This document shows positions 17,610 to 26,197 of a DNA stretch of 64,000 nt, in pieces (position 1 is the stretch's first letter; each line of letters starts with the position of its first letter). The position numbers and the translations under genes were made by a program. The notes under the pieces were generated by a model. It did no database searches, was not told where the DNA came from, and saw nothing but the letters and a program-made list of their open reading frames with translations. Source of the DNA: Nitrospira sp. UBA6493 (GTDB lineage Bacteria; Nitrospirota; Nitrospiria; Nitrospirales; Nitrospiraceae); the NCBI GenBank assembly GCA_002435325.1, contig DJMJ01000005.1:38093-102092 (forward strand), given 5' to 3'.

Positions 17610-18377
17610 TTAGGACAGATCGGTCGCTTTGGGCGAGTTCTTCAGCACCCAGGCCTTGATGCGGGCTTGGTCCTCAGGGGAGAGATCGGTAAATTTAATA
17701 TCAACGCTGGGGGTGGTGGATGCCGTTCTTTTGCCAAGACCGGCGGTCTCACTATCATCGAGAATCGTGCCGGTAATCGTCAGGGGGGCCGGGAGTTCAG
17801 GCAGCGAGAAACTCACGAGGACCGTCGTTCCCGGCAAGAGTAGTGTGGGGGACTGGACCATGGCGCCAACATGGCTGAGTTGCACGATGATAGCCTGATG
17901 CTGGGCTCCTGGCGCGTCTTCATCCAGCACGCTGATGGTGGCTGGCACCCGGGTGTGGCAGCGTTTGGGGGAGAGAATCAGATCGCGGGCGGTCAGGACC
18001 CCGACGGGCTGTTCCTGTTTGGTCACGATTAAAATGGGCGATCCGGACGACATCATCATGGCCGAGGCGTCATCGGCAAGACAGTCGTATTCGATAAACT
18101 GGACGGGCCGCGACATGATGGCCCGCACCTCAATCTCGTCGGGGTGGAGGCCCTGAGCGACCACTTTCTTGACAATGTCCGCCGGGGTCATCAGTCCAAA
18201 ATGAGTGTCCGTATCTTTCACCAGCAGGCAGGGCATGTGTTCCTGCTCAAGCAGCGACGCGGCCTCGGTGACCGAGACATCACCGGGAATTTGCACGACA
18301 CCTGGAGTCATCATATGGGCTACCAAGGTTAATAGGGGGTTCGGTGTTTTTGGCTGTTGATCGTTCTGATTCGTCAT
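17610..18377 (-). CDS. CBS-pair and PilZ domain protein
   Basis: A 255-residue protein. Residues 15-135 form two CBS repeats (MTPGVVQIPGDVSVTEAA and IMSRPVQFIEYDCLADDA), which usually bind adenine nucleotides. Residues 140-250 look like a PilZ domain: a conserved-strand region (IVQLSHVGAMVQSP), then LTITGTILDD and a VDIKFTDLSPEDQARI ending, although the N-terminal RxxxR c-di-GMP motif is weak (CHTRVPA). It may link energy state to c-di-GMP. The gene leads the minus-strand series LOG-DHH-rhomboid. Confidence 0.8.
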   Translation of the reverse strand: MTNQNDQQPKTPNPLLTLVAHMMTPGVVQIPGDVSVTEAASLLEQEHMPCLLVKDTDTHFGLMTPADIVKKVVAQGLHPDEIEVRAIMSRPVQFIEYDCLADDASAMMMSSGSPILIVTKQEQPVGVLTARDLILSPKRCHTRVPATISVLDEDAPGAQHQAIIVQLSHVGAMVQSPTLLLPGTTVLVSFSLPELPAPLTITGTILDDSETAGLGKRTASTTPSVDIKFTDLSPEDQARIKAWVLKNSPKATDLS

Positions 18378-18552
18378 CGCCTAGCCAGGTCCTTGTCGCT
18401 CACCATCAGCTGTCCCGACCGTCGCGATGTAGGGGAAGTATAGCAGACGATTCTGGGAGTTCCTGTCATGCTTAACACCTTGTCATTTCAGCGTTTCTAG
18501 GCATACACTAGACTCTCGTTTTGTCAAGACGCAAGAGCTTGGAAAGGGCTTT

Positions 18553-20043
18553 GTGAATTCTCTGTATCGCGAATATCAACGACGTGTAGATCAGGTTCCT
18601 GTACAAGGGGTGGGGCTCTCCGTCGATGTGTATTCCCCGGATCTTGTTAGCTTGCTCGACTCCCTCAGGTGTCGTCAAGTCATTCCTGCTTATTTGGAGG
18701 TGTTCCAGGCGGCATCCACGGCTTTGGCTGCTGTCAGGAGCCGTACGGAGATCCCTCTTACGTATCATGGCGAGGGGTTATGGGTGATTCAGCCTGGAGC
18801 GGAGAGGGATCGGCTGTTTCTGCACGAGGCCTGTGCGGTGGCCGGCCAGCTTGAGATCCTCCAGAGTGCCTGGTCAAACCATGAATGCGCCACGAAGTAC
18901 ATAGCCGGCTATTCCTTCGGGACCTATCTCCCTCCGCTTTACACGGAGGCGAGCGCGGCGGTGGTGGCGAGGAATATACGGGCGGTGCAGGCGATCTTCG
19001 ATCGGGATTGCCGGCTACCAGGCGGGCAGTCCCCTTTGTTTCTTTTGGAACTGCCGCCGCTGACCTATTTTGTGGCGGGCACCCTGTCGATTCCGGAGTT
19101 TTTCCGTCTGGTCACAGAACAGGCGGCCTGTGGGCTGGTATTGGATATCGGGCATCTCTGGACCGTCTATCGGTATACTCGGGCGTGGCAGAGCCTCTCG
19201 TTGGCGGCATTCCTCGACCGATTCTTGGCGGAGTTTCCGCTGGAGCGCGTCGTCGAGATTCACGTGGCGGGGTTATCGGTTCATGAATCGATGATCGCGA
19301 GCCCCGTGCGGTCGCTGGCTGAACAGGGTCAGGGATTGCCGCTGTGGACCGATGCCCATGCCGCGCCGATTCCTCCAGTATTGTTCGAGATGTTGGATCG
19401 TATTCTGACGGATTCGCGGTTGATGCACCTCAAGGGGTTGGCGTTGGAAGTCGATACCAAGCCGATTGAGCTGATCGTCGATGAATTTCAATTGTTTGCA
19501 AGCCGGTATGGGGCTGTATTCCCGATCAAGGTGCAAACCAGAGTGTGTGCCGATGTGAGCCGGCAAGAACGGGAAGAACACGTGGTAGATGTCCGGCCTG
19601 AAGCGGAGGTGGAGGAAGATGGTGTGCGCCGGGCGTATGAGGCTTATGCGCGTGTGGTTTCAGGGCAGGCTGCTCCAGCGGGGCCGGAGTGGATCTCACC
19701 GGCTGCCTGTTCCGATGGACTGATATGGTATCAATCGAGTTATCTGCCCTATGAGATTGTGCAGTGGGGCGGTGAGATCGAGGCCATGTTCCCCGGGACG
19801 TGCCGTGAGTTGGCGGCACGGGCCGTGTCGCTAAAGACCTTCGTGCCCTTCTGGTTTCGAGAACCGCGTCCTGTGACGATGTCGTACGATTTCTTTGAGA
19901 TCAAGATCGACCGGTTTCTGGAATTTGTGCGGGAGGCCGCTCCGGACGTTCAGGCGATGGCGCAACGTGAAGCGAACGAGTTGCGCGAGGCCTACCGGTT
20001 GGCCAATGAAGCCCCTGTATCGGTTGAGAGCCATCAGCCATGA
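18553..20043 (+). CDS. DUF692-like multinuclear iron oxidase family protein, long form
   Basis: A 496-residue protein. About residues 15-330 resemble DUF692, the TIM-barrel family of MbnB and TglH, which use two or three irons to remodel cysteines in ribosomal peptides. Matching blocks are GVGLSVDVY, YLEVFQ, LTYHGEGL, LLELPPL, GLVLDIGHLW, VVEIHVAGL, WTDAHAAPI and ALEVDTKP, which contain likely His/Asp/Glu ligands. The residue usually Asn in LDxNN is His here. A further 160 residues follow with no known fold. A GTG start follows GAAAGGG. No small precursor-peptide gene is visible next to it; dus and maf follow in overlap. Distant relationship, function unknown. Confidence 0.7.
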   Translation: MNSLYREYQRRVDQVPVQGVGLSVDVYSPDLVSLLDSLRCRQVIPAYLEVFQAASTALAAVRSRTEIPLTYHGEGLWVIQPGAERDRLFLHEACAVAGQLEILQSAWSNHECATKYIAGYSFGTYLPPLYTEASAAVVARNIRAVQAIFDRDCRLPGGQSPLFLLELPPLTYFVAGTLSIPEFFRLVTEQAACGLVLDIGHLWTVYRYTRAWQSLSLAAFLDRFLAEFPLERVVEIHVAGLSVHESMIASPVRSLAEQGQGLPLWTDAHAAPIPPVLFEMLDRILTDSRLMHLKGLALEVDTKPIELIVDEFQLFASRYGAVFPIKVQTRVCADVSRQEREEHVVDVRPEAEVEEDGVRRAYEAYARVVSGQAAPAGPEWISPAACSDGLIWYQSSYLPYEIVQWGGEIEAMFPGTCRELAARAVSLKTFVPFWFREPRPVTMSYDFFEIKIDRFLEFVREAAPDVQAMAQREANELREAYRLANEAPVSVESHQP

Positions 20044-21224
20044 GTTTTTGGACGACATTGCCCCGGCCGATCATCGGCTTGTCACCCATGGATGGAGTGA
20101 CGGACGCCACTTTCCGGCGTGTCATCGCGCAGGAGGGGAAGCCTGATGTCACGATGACGGAGTTCACACACGTCCATGACATTTGCCGTGGTCCGGAGTT
20201 TTTGCTGAGCACGCTGATCTACAGCGACATCGAACGGCCGATCGTGGCGCAACTCTACGGCAAGGATCCCGCCCTGTTCTATCAAGCCGCTCATGCGGCC
20301 TGTGAACTGGGGTTTGATGGTATTGATATCAATATGGGGTGCCCGTCGAAGAGTGTTGCCTCGTCAGGCTCTGGGGCGGGGTTGATCAGAACGCCGGAGG
20401 TGGCCCTGGCAATTCTCCGTGAGACGCGGCGGGGTATGGACGATTGGGCGAACGGACAGACGCTGGAACAGGCCGGATTCAAATCTGCGAGGATCGCCGC
20501 TATTCGGGCGCTCAATGAATGCCGTCAGGGCTCCGTGCCTGTTCCGCGACGGATTCTGCCGCTATCGGTGAAAACGCGTCTGGGGTATGAGCGAGCCATT
20601 GTCGAGCATTGGATAGCCGATCTCTTGGAAGTGCGGCCGGCGGCTATTTCGCTGCACGGACGGACGTTGCAACAGATGTATCGAGGAGAGGCCGACTGGT
20701 CGGCGATTGCCCTAGCCGCGCAATTGGTGAAAGGCACCGGCACGTTGTTGCTTGGGAACGGAGATATTCAGAGCTTGGATGAGGCCGTGCAACGGGTGCG
20801 GTCTGCGCAGGTGGATGGAGTGCTGGTGGGACGGGCGGTGCTGGGTGCGCCCTGGTTTTTCCGCGAAAAGGAACAGGCCCGGGCGCTGGCTCAAGCGGGT
20901 GATCTCGCCAGCCGGATAGAAACGCCCGCCATCGACCTCGATCAACGGTTTGCCCTGTTGCTGGAGCATGCCCGGCAATATGAGGCGATCTGCGGCCCCG
21001 GGCAGTTTCACCGTATGCGGAAACATCTGGGATGGTATTGCAAGGGGTTCGCGCATGCCGCCGCGTTGCGCGCCCGGATGTTCGGGGCTTCGTCCGTTGC
21101 CGATGTCGAACGGATTGTCGCCGACTACCGCGCCAATCAGGTGCTGGATCTCGCGCCCTCTCCCGGCGAGAGTGATCAGAATCCAGATGATTCCCTGACG
21201 ACGCTCGTGTCGCGATGCAGTTGA
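20040..21224 (+). CDS. tRNA-dihydrouridine synthase family protein
   Basis: A 394-residue FMN enzyme that reduces uridines in the tRNA D loop with NADPH. It has a TIM barrel with N-terminal LSPMDGVTDATFR (FMN binding), active-site Cys in INMGCPSKSV, LSVKTRLGYE, SLHGRTLQQMY and VLVGRAVLGAPWFF. The length is slightly above the usual 320-350 because of an insertion around residues 145-175. It overlaps the DUF692 stop by four bases (ATGA) and the maf start by ten, so the three are cotranscribed. Which Dus subgroup it belongs to is not clear. Confidence 0.9.
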   Translation: MSFWTTLPRPIIGLSPMDGVTDATFRRVIAQEGKPDVTMTEFTHVHDICRGPEFLLSTLIYSDIERPIVAQLYGKDPALFYQAAHAACELGFDGIDINMGCPSKSVASSGSGAGLIRTPEVALAILRETRRGMDDWANGQTLEQAGFKSARIAAIRALNECRQGSVPVPRRILPLSVKTRLGYERAIVEHWIADLLEVRPAAISLHGRTLQQMYRGEADWSAIALAAQLVKGTGTLLLGNGDIQSLDEAVQRVRSAQVDGVLVGRAVLGAPWFFREKEQARALAQAGDLASRIETPAIDLDQRFALLLEHARQYEAICGPGQFHRMRKHLGWYCKGFAHAAALRARMFGASSVADVERIVADYRANQVLDLAPSPGESDQNPDDSLTTLVSRCS

Positions 21225-21850
21225 TTCTCGCCTCGACCTCGCCTCGTCGCCGTGAATTGCTTGCGCTGCTGGGGATCCCCTTTGAGTGTTATGCCCCGGC
21301 GTTCGAGGAACAGCCGCTTCCTGGTCTGACACCTGTTCAGCAAGTCCGCCGTTTTGCGCAGGAGAAGGCCCGTTCGATTGCCCGGCAGTATCCGGAGCAT
21401 CTGGTGTTGGGTAGTGATACGGTCATTGAGTGTGACGGCCGGATGATGGGGAAACCCGTTGATCTGGCAGAAGCGAGAAGCATGTTAACGACGTTGGCAG
21501 GGCGGGATCATCTGGTGCATACAGCTGTCGCGCTCTGTTGTGTGAGCCGGTGTTTCGACCAGGTCGAGGTGGCAACGGCGACCGTAAATATGAAAGGCGA
21601 TCGCGGGGAGCGCATTGAGCGGTATGTGGCGACCGGCGAATCGCTCGGGAAAGCGGGCGCCTATTCCATTCAGGGCGTGGGTGGAGCGCTGGTGGAATCC
21701 GTCCAGGGGGATTATCTCGGCGTGGTGGGGTTACCGTTGCGCCTGGTCGGGAAGTTGCTGGCCGGCGTGGGGCTTTTGGTTCCCGTGGATCTTGACGCGC
21801 TCTATCGGGAGAAGCCCTATCCGAATTGGACACGGTTTACGAGCGATTGA
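21215..21850 (+). CDS. maf: Maf-family nucleotide pyrophosphatase
   Basis: A 211-residue Maf protein, which hydrolyses non-canonical or methylated nucleoside triphosphates (dTTP/UTP or m7GTP, depending on subgroup). Signature blocks are LILASTSPRRRELL at the N-terminus, LVLGSDTVIECDGRMMGKP with the catalytic aspartate, and GKAGAYSIQGVGGALVESVQGDYLGVVGLPL, cited here in parts. It has a short C-terminal extension past the fold. It starts inside the end of the dus gene. A promoter for the next gene overlaps its stop. Confidence 0.9.
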   Translation: MQLILASTSPRRRELLALLGIPFECYAPAFEEQPLPGLTPVQQVRRFAQEKARSIARQYPEHLVLGSDTVIECDGRMMGKPVDLAEARSMLTTLAGRDHLVHTAVALCCVSRCFDQVEVATATVNMKGDRGERIERYVATGESLGKAGAYSIQGVGGALVESVQGDYLGVVGLPLRLVGKLLAGVGLLVPVDLDALYREKPYPNWTRFTSD

Positions 21851-21875
21851 AAAGGGGGGACGGATTCCCTACAAT
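21847..21875 (+). promoter_or_regulatory. sigma70 promoter for the exported protein gene
   Basis: TTGAAA (21847-21852), 17 bases, TACAAT (21870-21875). It overlaps the maf stop and predicts a start near 21882, giving a 36-base leader with GAGGGAGG before the ATG at 21918. This is one of the better matches in the window. Confidence 0.6.
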
Positions 21876-21917
21876 GCGCTATTCAATTATTCTGTCTTCA
21901 TTCTGAGGGAGGCGGTC

Positions 21918-22580
21918 ATGTTGTTCGGATCACGTCGGCGTTCATCGTTATTGGCCTATTGCGCGGTATTGGGCGTATTCGGAGTCGTGGCTCCGCAGAC
22001 GGCGTCCGCTATTGATGTGAAGCTAACGATGGAGGAGGCGCAGAAGAGTTTGGAGGCCGGGCGCATTCCGATGGACAAAGCCAATTCCCCGGAAGAGGTG
22101 AAGAAAGTGTTGCAGCAAGCGTCGCTGGCTACCCGCATCGGTTCCGATCCTGAGAAAGACTCGTGTGGCGCCAGTGCCATTTTGCGCACCAAGCGGTTTC
22201 GCCTGGAGGCATTCGGGCGCCAGGAGGCGGCGGAATCCAAGAAGCAGAAGAAAGAGATCCGTATGCCGGAAGAGTTCATTAAGAAAGTCATCGAGATGCC
22301 GAATATGGAGATCGAAGTGCAGCTTTGCGGCGATGATGAATATTTCGCCGAGGGTGCCCAAGTGGCGTTTCAGCAGGGCCACAAGAATATCAAGCCGATC
22401 GATGTGAGTCCGGCTGAGAAGGGCCGCAAAAACGAGGGCCAAGGGCCGGCCTTTCGGTCACGTTTTACCGCCCGTTTTGCCTACGAAAGCTTCGATCCCA
22501 ACGGCAAGACCAAAGTCATCGTGTTTTTTCCGGACGGGAAGACCAGCGAATTCGACGCGGAGTTCTCGAAAGTTCACTAA
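21918..22580 (+). CDS. exported hypothetical protein, 220 aa
   Basis: Not recognised. It has a signal peptide (LLAYCAVLGVFGVVAPQTASA, cleavage after ASA) and a mature, highly charged region rich in Lys and Glu with two cysteines about 100 residues apart. The start is fixed by GAGGGAGG just upstream of the ATG; a longer frame would run back into maf. Its own promoter lies at 21847-21875. The mature sequence alternates helix-forming and strand-forming parts with no transmembrane segment, so a periplasmic location is expected. Confidence 0.75.
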   Translation: MLFGSRRRSSLLAYCAVLGVFGVVAPQTASAIDVKLTMEEAQKSLEAGRIPMDKANSPEEVKKVLQQASLATRIGSDPEKDSCGASAILRTKRFRLEAFGRQEAAESKKQKKEIRMPEEFIKKVIEMPNMEIEVQLCGDDEYFAEGAQVAFQQGHKNIKPIDVSPAEKGRKNEGQGPAFRSRFTARFAYESFDPNGKTKVIVFFPDGKTSEFDAEFSKVH

Positions 22581-22815
22581 CCTCAGTCGAGCCAGACTTT
22601 CGAATATTGTGTGATTGGGTGAGGGCTCGGTCAGGTAGCATGGGTGGTTTTGTGGGCTTCTCGGCGTCTGGTCTTGCCCAAGGGGCTACGTAATCTTTCC
22701 TGCCATAAATGAGCAGTTCAGCCGTGCTTGTTACCTGAATATATTTTTTTGTCGGTCCATTCTTCTGCCTGGAATGACCTAAGGGGTCGTGAGGCAGGGT
22801 GCTTCATGATCAATG

Positions 22816-23187
22816 TTAGGCCATTGATTGGAGTGAGATGAGAGGGAGCGGTTCATCCTGCTCCTCGGTCGTTTGGGCATTCAAGAGTAACTCGTACACG
22901 GTCTTGATTCGTGCCTGCCCTTCCGGACTCAGTGTAATAAACCGGGCCTGGATCAAAAGTCAGGAGTGTGGCATCCGGATGGCGTGCTCTATTTCAAGAT
23001 GGTCCTGCCGATCGGGGAGTGCCAGTTGCAGCGTCAGCCGCATGCCGCAATGGAGCGAGCGTGTGTCCTGCTGGATGGCACAACCCGCTGGTGAGAAATC
23101 CACAGTGACGTCGGATTGACTGCGCCCTGGGCTTCGAAGATTGACGGGGCGCTGCATCGGGACTCGCTGGTAGCGTCGTGTCGGCAT
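22816..23187 (-). pseudogene. PilZ-domain gene split by an in-frame TGA
   Basis: Starts at 23187 with AGGAGG six bases upstream. It reads a PilZ N-terminus: RRYQRVP (RxxxR region), VTVDFSPAGCAIQ (the D/NxSxxG block) and LQLALP, up to HAIRMPHS. A TGA stop sits at 22960-22962. Without it the same frame continues for 47 codons, LLIQARFITLSPEGQARI and a polar tail, to TAA at 22816, which is exactly the expected PilZ C-terminal half. A single change from TGG (Trp) would explain it. The truncated 75-residue product lacks the second half of the barrel and is unlikely to bind c-di-GMP. Confidence 0.75.
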
Positions 23188-23323
23188 CTCATCCTCCTCA
23201 GGTTTGTGAGCGTCTTAGAGTAAGACTAGCAGGGGGTGGAGGGTTGGGTAAGATGCAGAAGGGTTACCACGAAAGAGGGGGGGGAGGTGCCGGAATGTTC
23301 GGGCAAGAGCGATTAAGAGCGGA

Positions 23324-25054
23324 TTATGCCGGTTGTTCGTTGAACCGGATGGTGTAGAGGTAATGGTAGAGGCCTTTGCGCTCCATGAGCTGCGTGTGGG
23401 TGCCTGATTCGACGATGCGTCCCTTGTCCAGAACAAGAATGCGGTCGGCTCGCTGAATGGTGGTGAGCCGGTGTGCGACAACAAAAGTCGTGCGTCCCGC
23501 CATGAGCCGTTCCAGGGCTTCTTGCACCAGCCGTTCCGACTCGGTGTCTAGCGACGAGGTTGCTTCGTCCAGCAGCAGCACGCGCGGATTCTTGAGAATA
23601 GCGCGGGCGATGGCGATGCGCTGACGTTGTCCGCCGGACAAGTTGATGCCTTTTTCTCCCACCACGGTCTGGTATCCGTCCGGAAATGCGGAAATAAATT
23701 CGTGGGCATGGGCTGCCTTGCTGGCGTCCTGCACCGTGGCTTCGTCGGCTTGCGGATCGCCGTAGCGAATGTTTTCCAGGATGGTGCCTCCGAAGAGGAT
23801 AGTTTCTTGCGGGACCAAAGCGACTTGTCGGTACCAGCTTTCCACCGAAACGGTTTTGAGATCGTGTCCGTCGATGGAGATATGGCCTTCGATGGGATCA
23901 TAGAATCGATGGAGCAGATTAATCACAGTCGTTTTCCCGGCCCCGGTCGGCCCGACGAAGGCTACCAGTTCTCCTGGGCGTGCTTCGAACGATACGTGCG
24001 AGAGGACCGGGGTGCGAGGGTCGTAGTAGAAGCTTACCTGGTCAACTTGTACGTGGCCCCGCACGGTTGAGAGGGGCAGGGCATGTGGTTCATCGCGGAT
24101 CTCCGGCTGGGCATCGAGAATTTCAAACACCCGCTGAGTTGCACCCTGTGCTTCTTTGATTTGTGCAAACACTCGGGCAGCCGAGCTGAAGGGGCCGATC
24201 AGAATGCCCGCAAATAGCACGAACGCGAAGAGATCGCCTGGCGTCACGGTGCCTTCGATGACCTGGGTGCCGCCGTACCACAGCACGGCGGCCGCAGCGG
24301 AAAAGGTCAGCAAGCTGATGACGGGAATAAACAGCGCCATGACGGCTGCCCGGCGGAGTGACAGCGTGAGGCCCTTGTGGAGCTGTGCCGTAAATCGCGC
24401 GTCTTCACGTGAGGTTTGCACAAATGATTTGACGATGCGAATGCCGGAGATCACTTCTTCCAGGAGGGTGCTGAGTGCGGCGGTCTGGTCTTGTATGGAG
24501 GTCGAGAGGGATTTCAGCTGCCGGCCAAAGAATTTTGCGGCCAGGACCAGCAATGGTAGGAGCACCAGAATCAGCAGGCACAACCGCCAGTTCATGGACA
24601 GTAAGAAGCCGATGCCACCGATGAAGGTGACGAGTTGCTTCGCCGTATCGATCGGAGTCTCGGTCACAATTGATTGGATGACGGTTACATCGTTCATCAG
24701 CCGCGAGAGCAGTTCGCCGGTTCTTCGCCGAGCAAAGAAGCTTACGGCCAGGCTTTGAAGATGTCTGAAGAGGTGCGTGCGAACGTCGGCGATGATGTGT
24801 TGCGAAATCCAGGCGGTGAGGTAGCTATGCCCCATTGAGCAGAGGCCCTGGAGCAGGACCAGTCCGATGAACAGGGTGATCAATTCCGTCATCCGCCTAT
24901 GATCGTGCTGGACGGTAATGACGTCCCATAAGGTGCCGGCCAGTCGTAGAAGGGCAAGATTGATGGCGGCGACCCCCATCACGAGGAGTCCTGCTATGGC
25001 CATGCGGGAAAGATAGGGGCGGATAAACGGAGCAAAACGCTTGAAGTTCGACAT
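23324..25054 (-). CDS. MsbA-like ABC exporter (fused TM and ATPase)
   Basis: A 576-residue half-transporter of the lipid/drug exporter type. It has six membrane helices (about 15-310) and an intact nucleotide-binding domain: Walker A GPTGAGKTT, Q-loop LVPQE, signature LSGGQRQR, Walker B LLLDEATSSLD and H-loop VVAHRLT. It probably works as a homodimer flipping lipid A precursors or other amphipathic substrates, as MsbA does. It contrasts directly with the motif-less ABC protein at 8139-9806. It stands alone on the minus strand with no adaptor gene beside it. Confidence 0.9.
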   Translation of the reverse strand: MSNFKRFAPFIRPYLSRMAIAGLLVMGVAAINLALLRLAGTLWDVITVQHDHRRMTELITLFIGLVLLQGLCSMGHSYLTAWISQHIIADVRTHLFRHLQSLAVSFFARRRTGELLSRLMNDVTVIQSIVTETPIDTAKQLVTFIGGIGFLLSMNWRLCLLILVLLPLLVLAAKFFGRQLKSLSTSIQDQTAALSTLLEEVISGIRIVKSFVQTSREDARFTAQLHKGLTLSLRRAAVMALFIPVISLLTFSAAAAVLWYGGTQVIEGTVTPGDLFAFVLFAGILIGPFSSAARVFAQIKEAQGATQRVFEILDAQPEIRDEPHALPLSTVRGHVQVDQVSFYYDPRTPVLSHVSFEARPGELVAFVGPTGAGKTTVINLLHRFYDPIEGHISIDGHDLKTVSVESWYRQVALVPQETILFGGTILENIRYGDPQADEATVQDASKAAHAHEFISAFPDGYQTVVGEKGINLSGGQRQRIAIARAILKNPRVLLLDEATSSLDTESERLVQEALERLMAGRTTFVVAHRLTTIQRADRILVLDKGRIVESGTHTQLMERKGLYHYLYTIRFNEQPA

Positions 25055-25169
25055 CAGCTCGTTGCGCTAGCGCGTGAGGACTGTTTGATGGGGATAGCGG
25101 GGGAACGCCTAATCGGCATAATAGGTGTCATTCGGCAGCCGAGTGGAAGCACCCTTGAAAAGGGAACGA

Positions 25170-25388
25170 CTACAGTTGCGCGATGGACTCGATGAGGTTC
25201 TTGTTCAGCGCCACGAAATCTGAGCGCTCCTGATCATTGATGAGCACGTCTGTCAGATTAATGAACAGACGTGCTTCTTCATTGATGGCGTCAGAGACCC
25301 GATGGCGCATCGGCGGAACAAGAAAGTCCCCCACGTAGGTACAAATTACAGTACGGACGCGGATGCGAACCTTTTTGCCCTCCGGCAC
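25170..25388 (-). CDS. small conserved protein, 72 aa (possibly DUF6812-like)
   Basis: 72 residues. An N-terminal strand-rich segment with VRTVICTYVGDFLVPPMRHRVSDAIN is followed by LFINLTDVLI, a layout I associate with a family of small proteins that describe a one-barrel domain; the DUF6812 assignment is from memory and tentative. AGGAGGAGA lies just upstream of the ATG. It is 30 bases downstream of the tiny basic COX24-like gene on the same strand and probably shares its transcript. Confidence 0.65.
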   Translation of the reverse strand: MPEGKKVRIRVRTVICTYVGDFLVPPMRHRVSDAINEEARLFINLTDVLINDQERSDFVALNKNLIESIAQL

Positions 25389-25418
25389 AATCTCCTCCTC
25401 CCGGCGAACGGGGTGAGC

Positions 25419-25514
25419 CTAGCTTTTACGACGCAAGAATTTTTGGCGCCGGCGCAGCTTCTTGTACTTGTGCTTGCGCATTTTCTTCCGACGCTTTTTT
25501 AACACGCTCGACAT
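25419..25514 (-). CDS. AURKAIP1/COX24-like basic microprotein, 31 aa
   Basis: A 31-codon gene encoding MSSVLKKRRKKMRKHKYKK followed by LRRRQKFLRRKS. More than half of the residues are Lys or Arg, and the KKRRKKMRKHKYKKL core matches the AURKAIP1/COX24 domain, known from a mitochondrial ribosome protein and small bacterial proteins. GGGAG lies nine bases before the ATG. Such proteins probably bind rRNA in the small subunit. It is easily missed because of its length. Confidence 0.8.
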   Translation of the reverse strand: MSSVLKKRRKKMRKHKYKKLRRRQKFLRRKS

Positions 25515-25635
25515 GCAATGAATCTCCCAAGTCGGGGGAGTTTAGAGACTTTCGGATCAAAAAGCAAGCCATAAGCGGGCGGGTATGGCGCGATGGGTGA
25601 GGATGGAGATGGTGTATCTGTTACATTACGATACC

Positions 25636-25664
25636 TTGACCGCTCTAGGTGACGTTCCTATACT
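25636..25664 (+). promoter_or_regulatory. near-consensus promoter with almost no leader
   Basis: TTGACC (25636-25641), 17 bases, TATACT (25659-25664). The predicted start near 25671 lies two bases before the ATG of the lipoprotein gene, so that message may be leaderless. Confidence 0.6.
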
Positions 25665-25672
25665 GCGACACG

Positions 25673-26197
25673 ATGATTACATGTTATGTGTCTCGGTTGA
25701 TTCTGCGTCTGGGTGTCGTTGCGTGTGCGTTCATTGCGCTTTCACTATCGATCGCCTGCTCCGGGAAGGTGGTGCTCTATCCGGAAGATCATGAGCGGTT
25801 TGCCAGGATCGATAAGGCTGTTGAATCGTTGCGAGAGGCCTATCAGAAGCGGGATCGATCCGGCCTCCAGGATGTGATGTTGCCGGTGGAGCAGCTGGAG
25901 CAGATACAAGCTGAGGCGGCCGAGGATTTTGAGACATTTCAATCGATTCGGCTGGAGTTCAAGATGGAGCGGATCATGATTGATGGCGAAAACATCGATG
26001 TGTATGTCCACTGGCAAGGCGTGTGGAAGAAAACCAGCGAGGATGCCGGTATCCGGCAACGCGGGCATGCGCGGTTACAGTGGGTGGGAACGCAATCCAT
26101 TCTCCTTCGAGGCGTGCAAGGCGATTTGCCGTTCGGTATGAAGACACGTCAGGCTCTCTCCGATCTCCCGCCGTCAGGCCAGAAGTTGCCCCAGTGA
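25673..26197 (+). CDS. lipoprotein, 174 aa, unknown function
   Basis: The N-terminus has a hydrophobic stretch and a lipobox, LSLSIACSGK, so the protein is lipidated on the cysteine and membrane-anchored. The mature part contains a helical segment (about 50-90) and a mixed region with VYVHWQGVWKK. It may be a small NTF2-like or accessory fold, but I do not recognise it. Start ATG 25673 has no ribosome site; GTG at 25688 is an alternative that still leaves the lipobox. It overlaps nadB as GTGA. Confidence 0.7.
   Translation: MITCYVSRLILRLGVVACAFIALSLSIACSGKVVLYPEDHERFARIDKAVESLREAYQKRDRSGLQDVMLPVEQLEQIQAEAAEDFETFQSIRLEFKMERIMIDGENIDVYVHWQGVWKKTSEDAGIRQRGHARLQWVGTQSILLRGVQGDLPFGMKTRQALSDLPPSGQKLPQ

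Noticed and set aside
22960..22962. Selenocysteine reading of the PilZ TGA
   Set aside because: PilZ domains carry no selenocysteine and no hairpin of the right kind follows the codon.
22838..23119. A plus-strand frame opposite the PilZ gene
   Set aside because: It is the antisense of the PilZ reading frame, which has a strong ribosome site and real homology.
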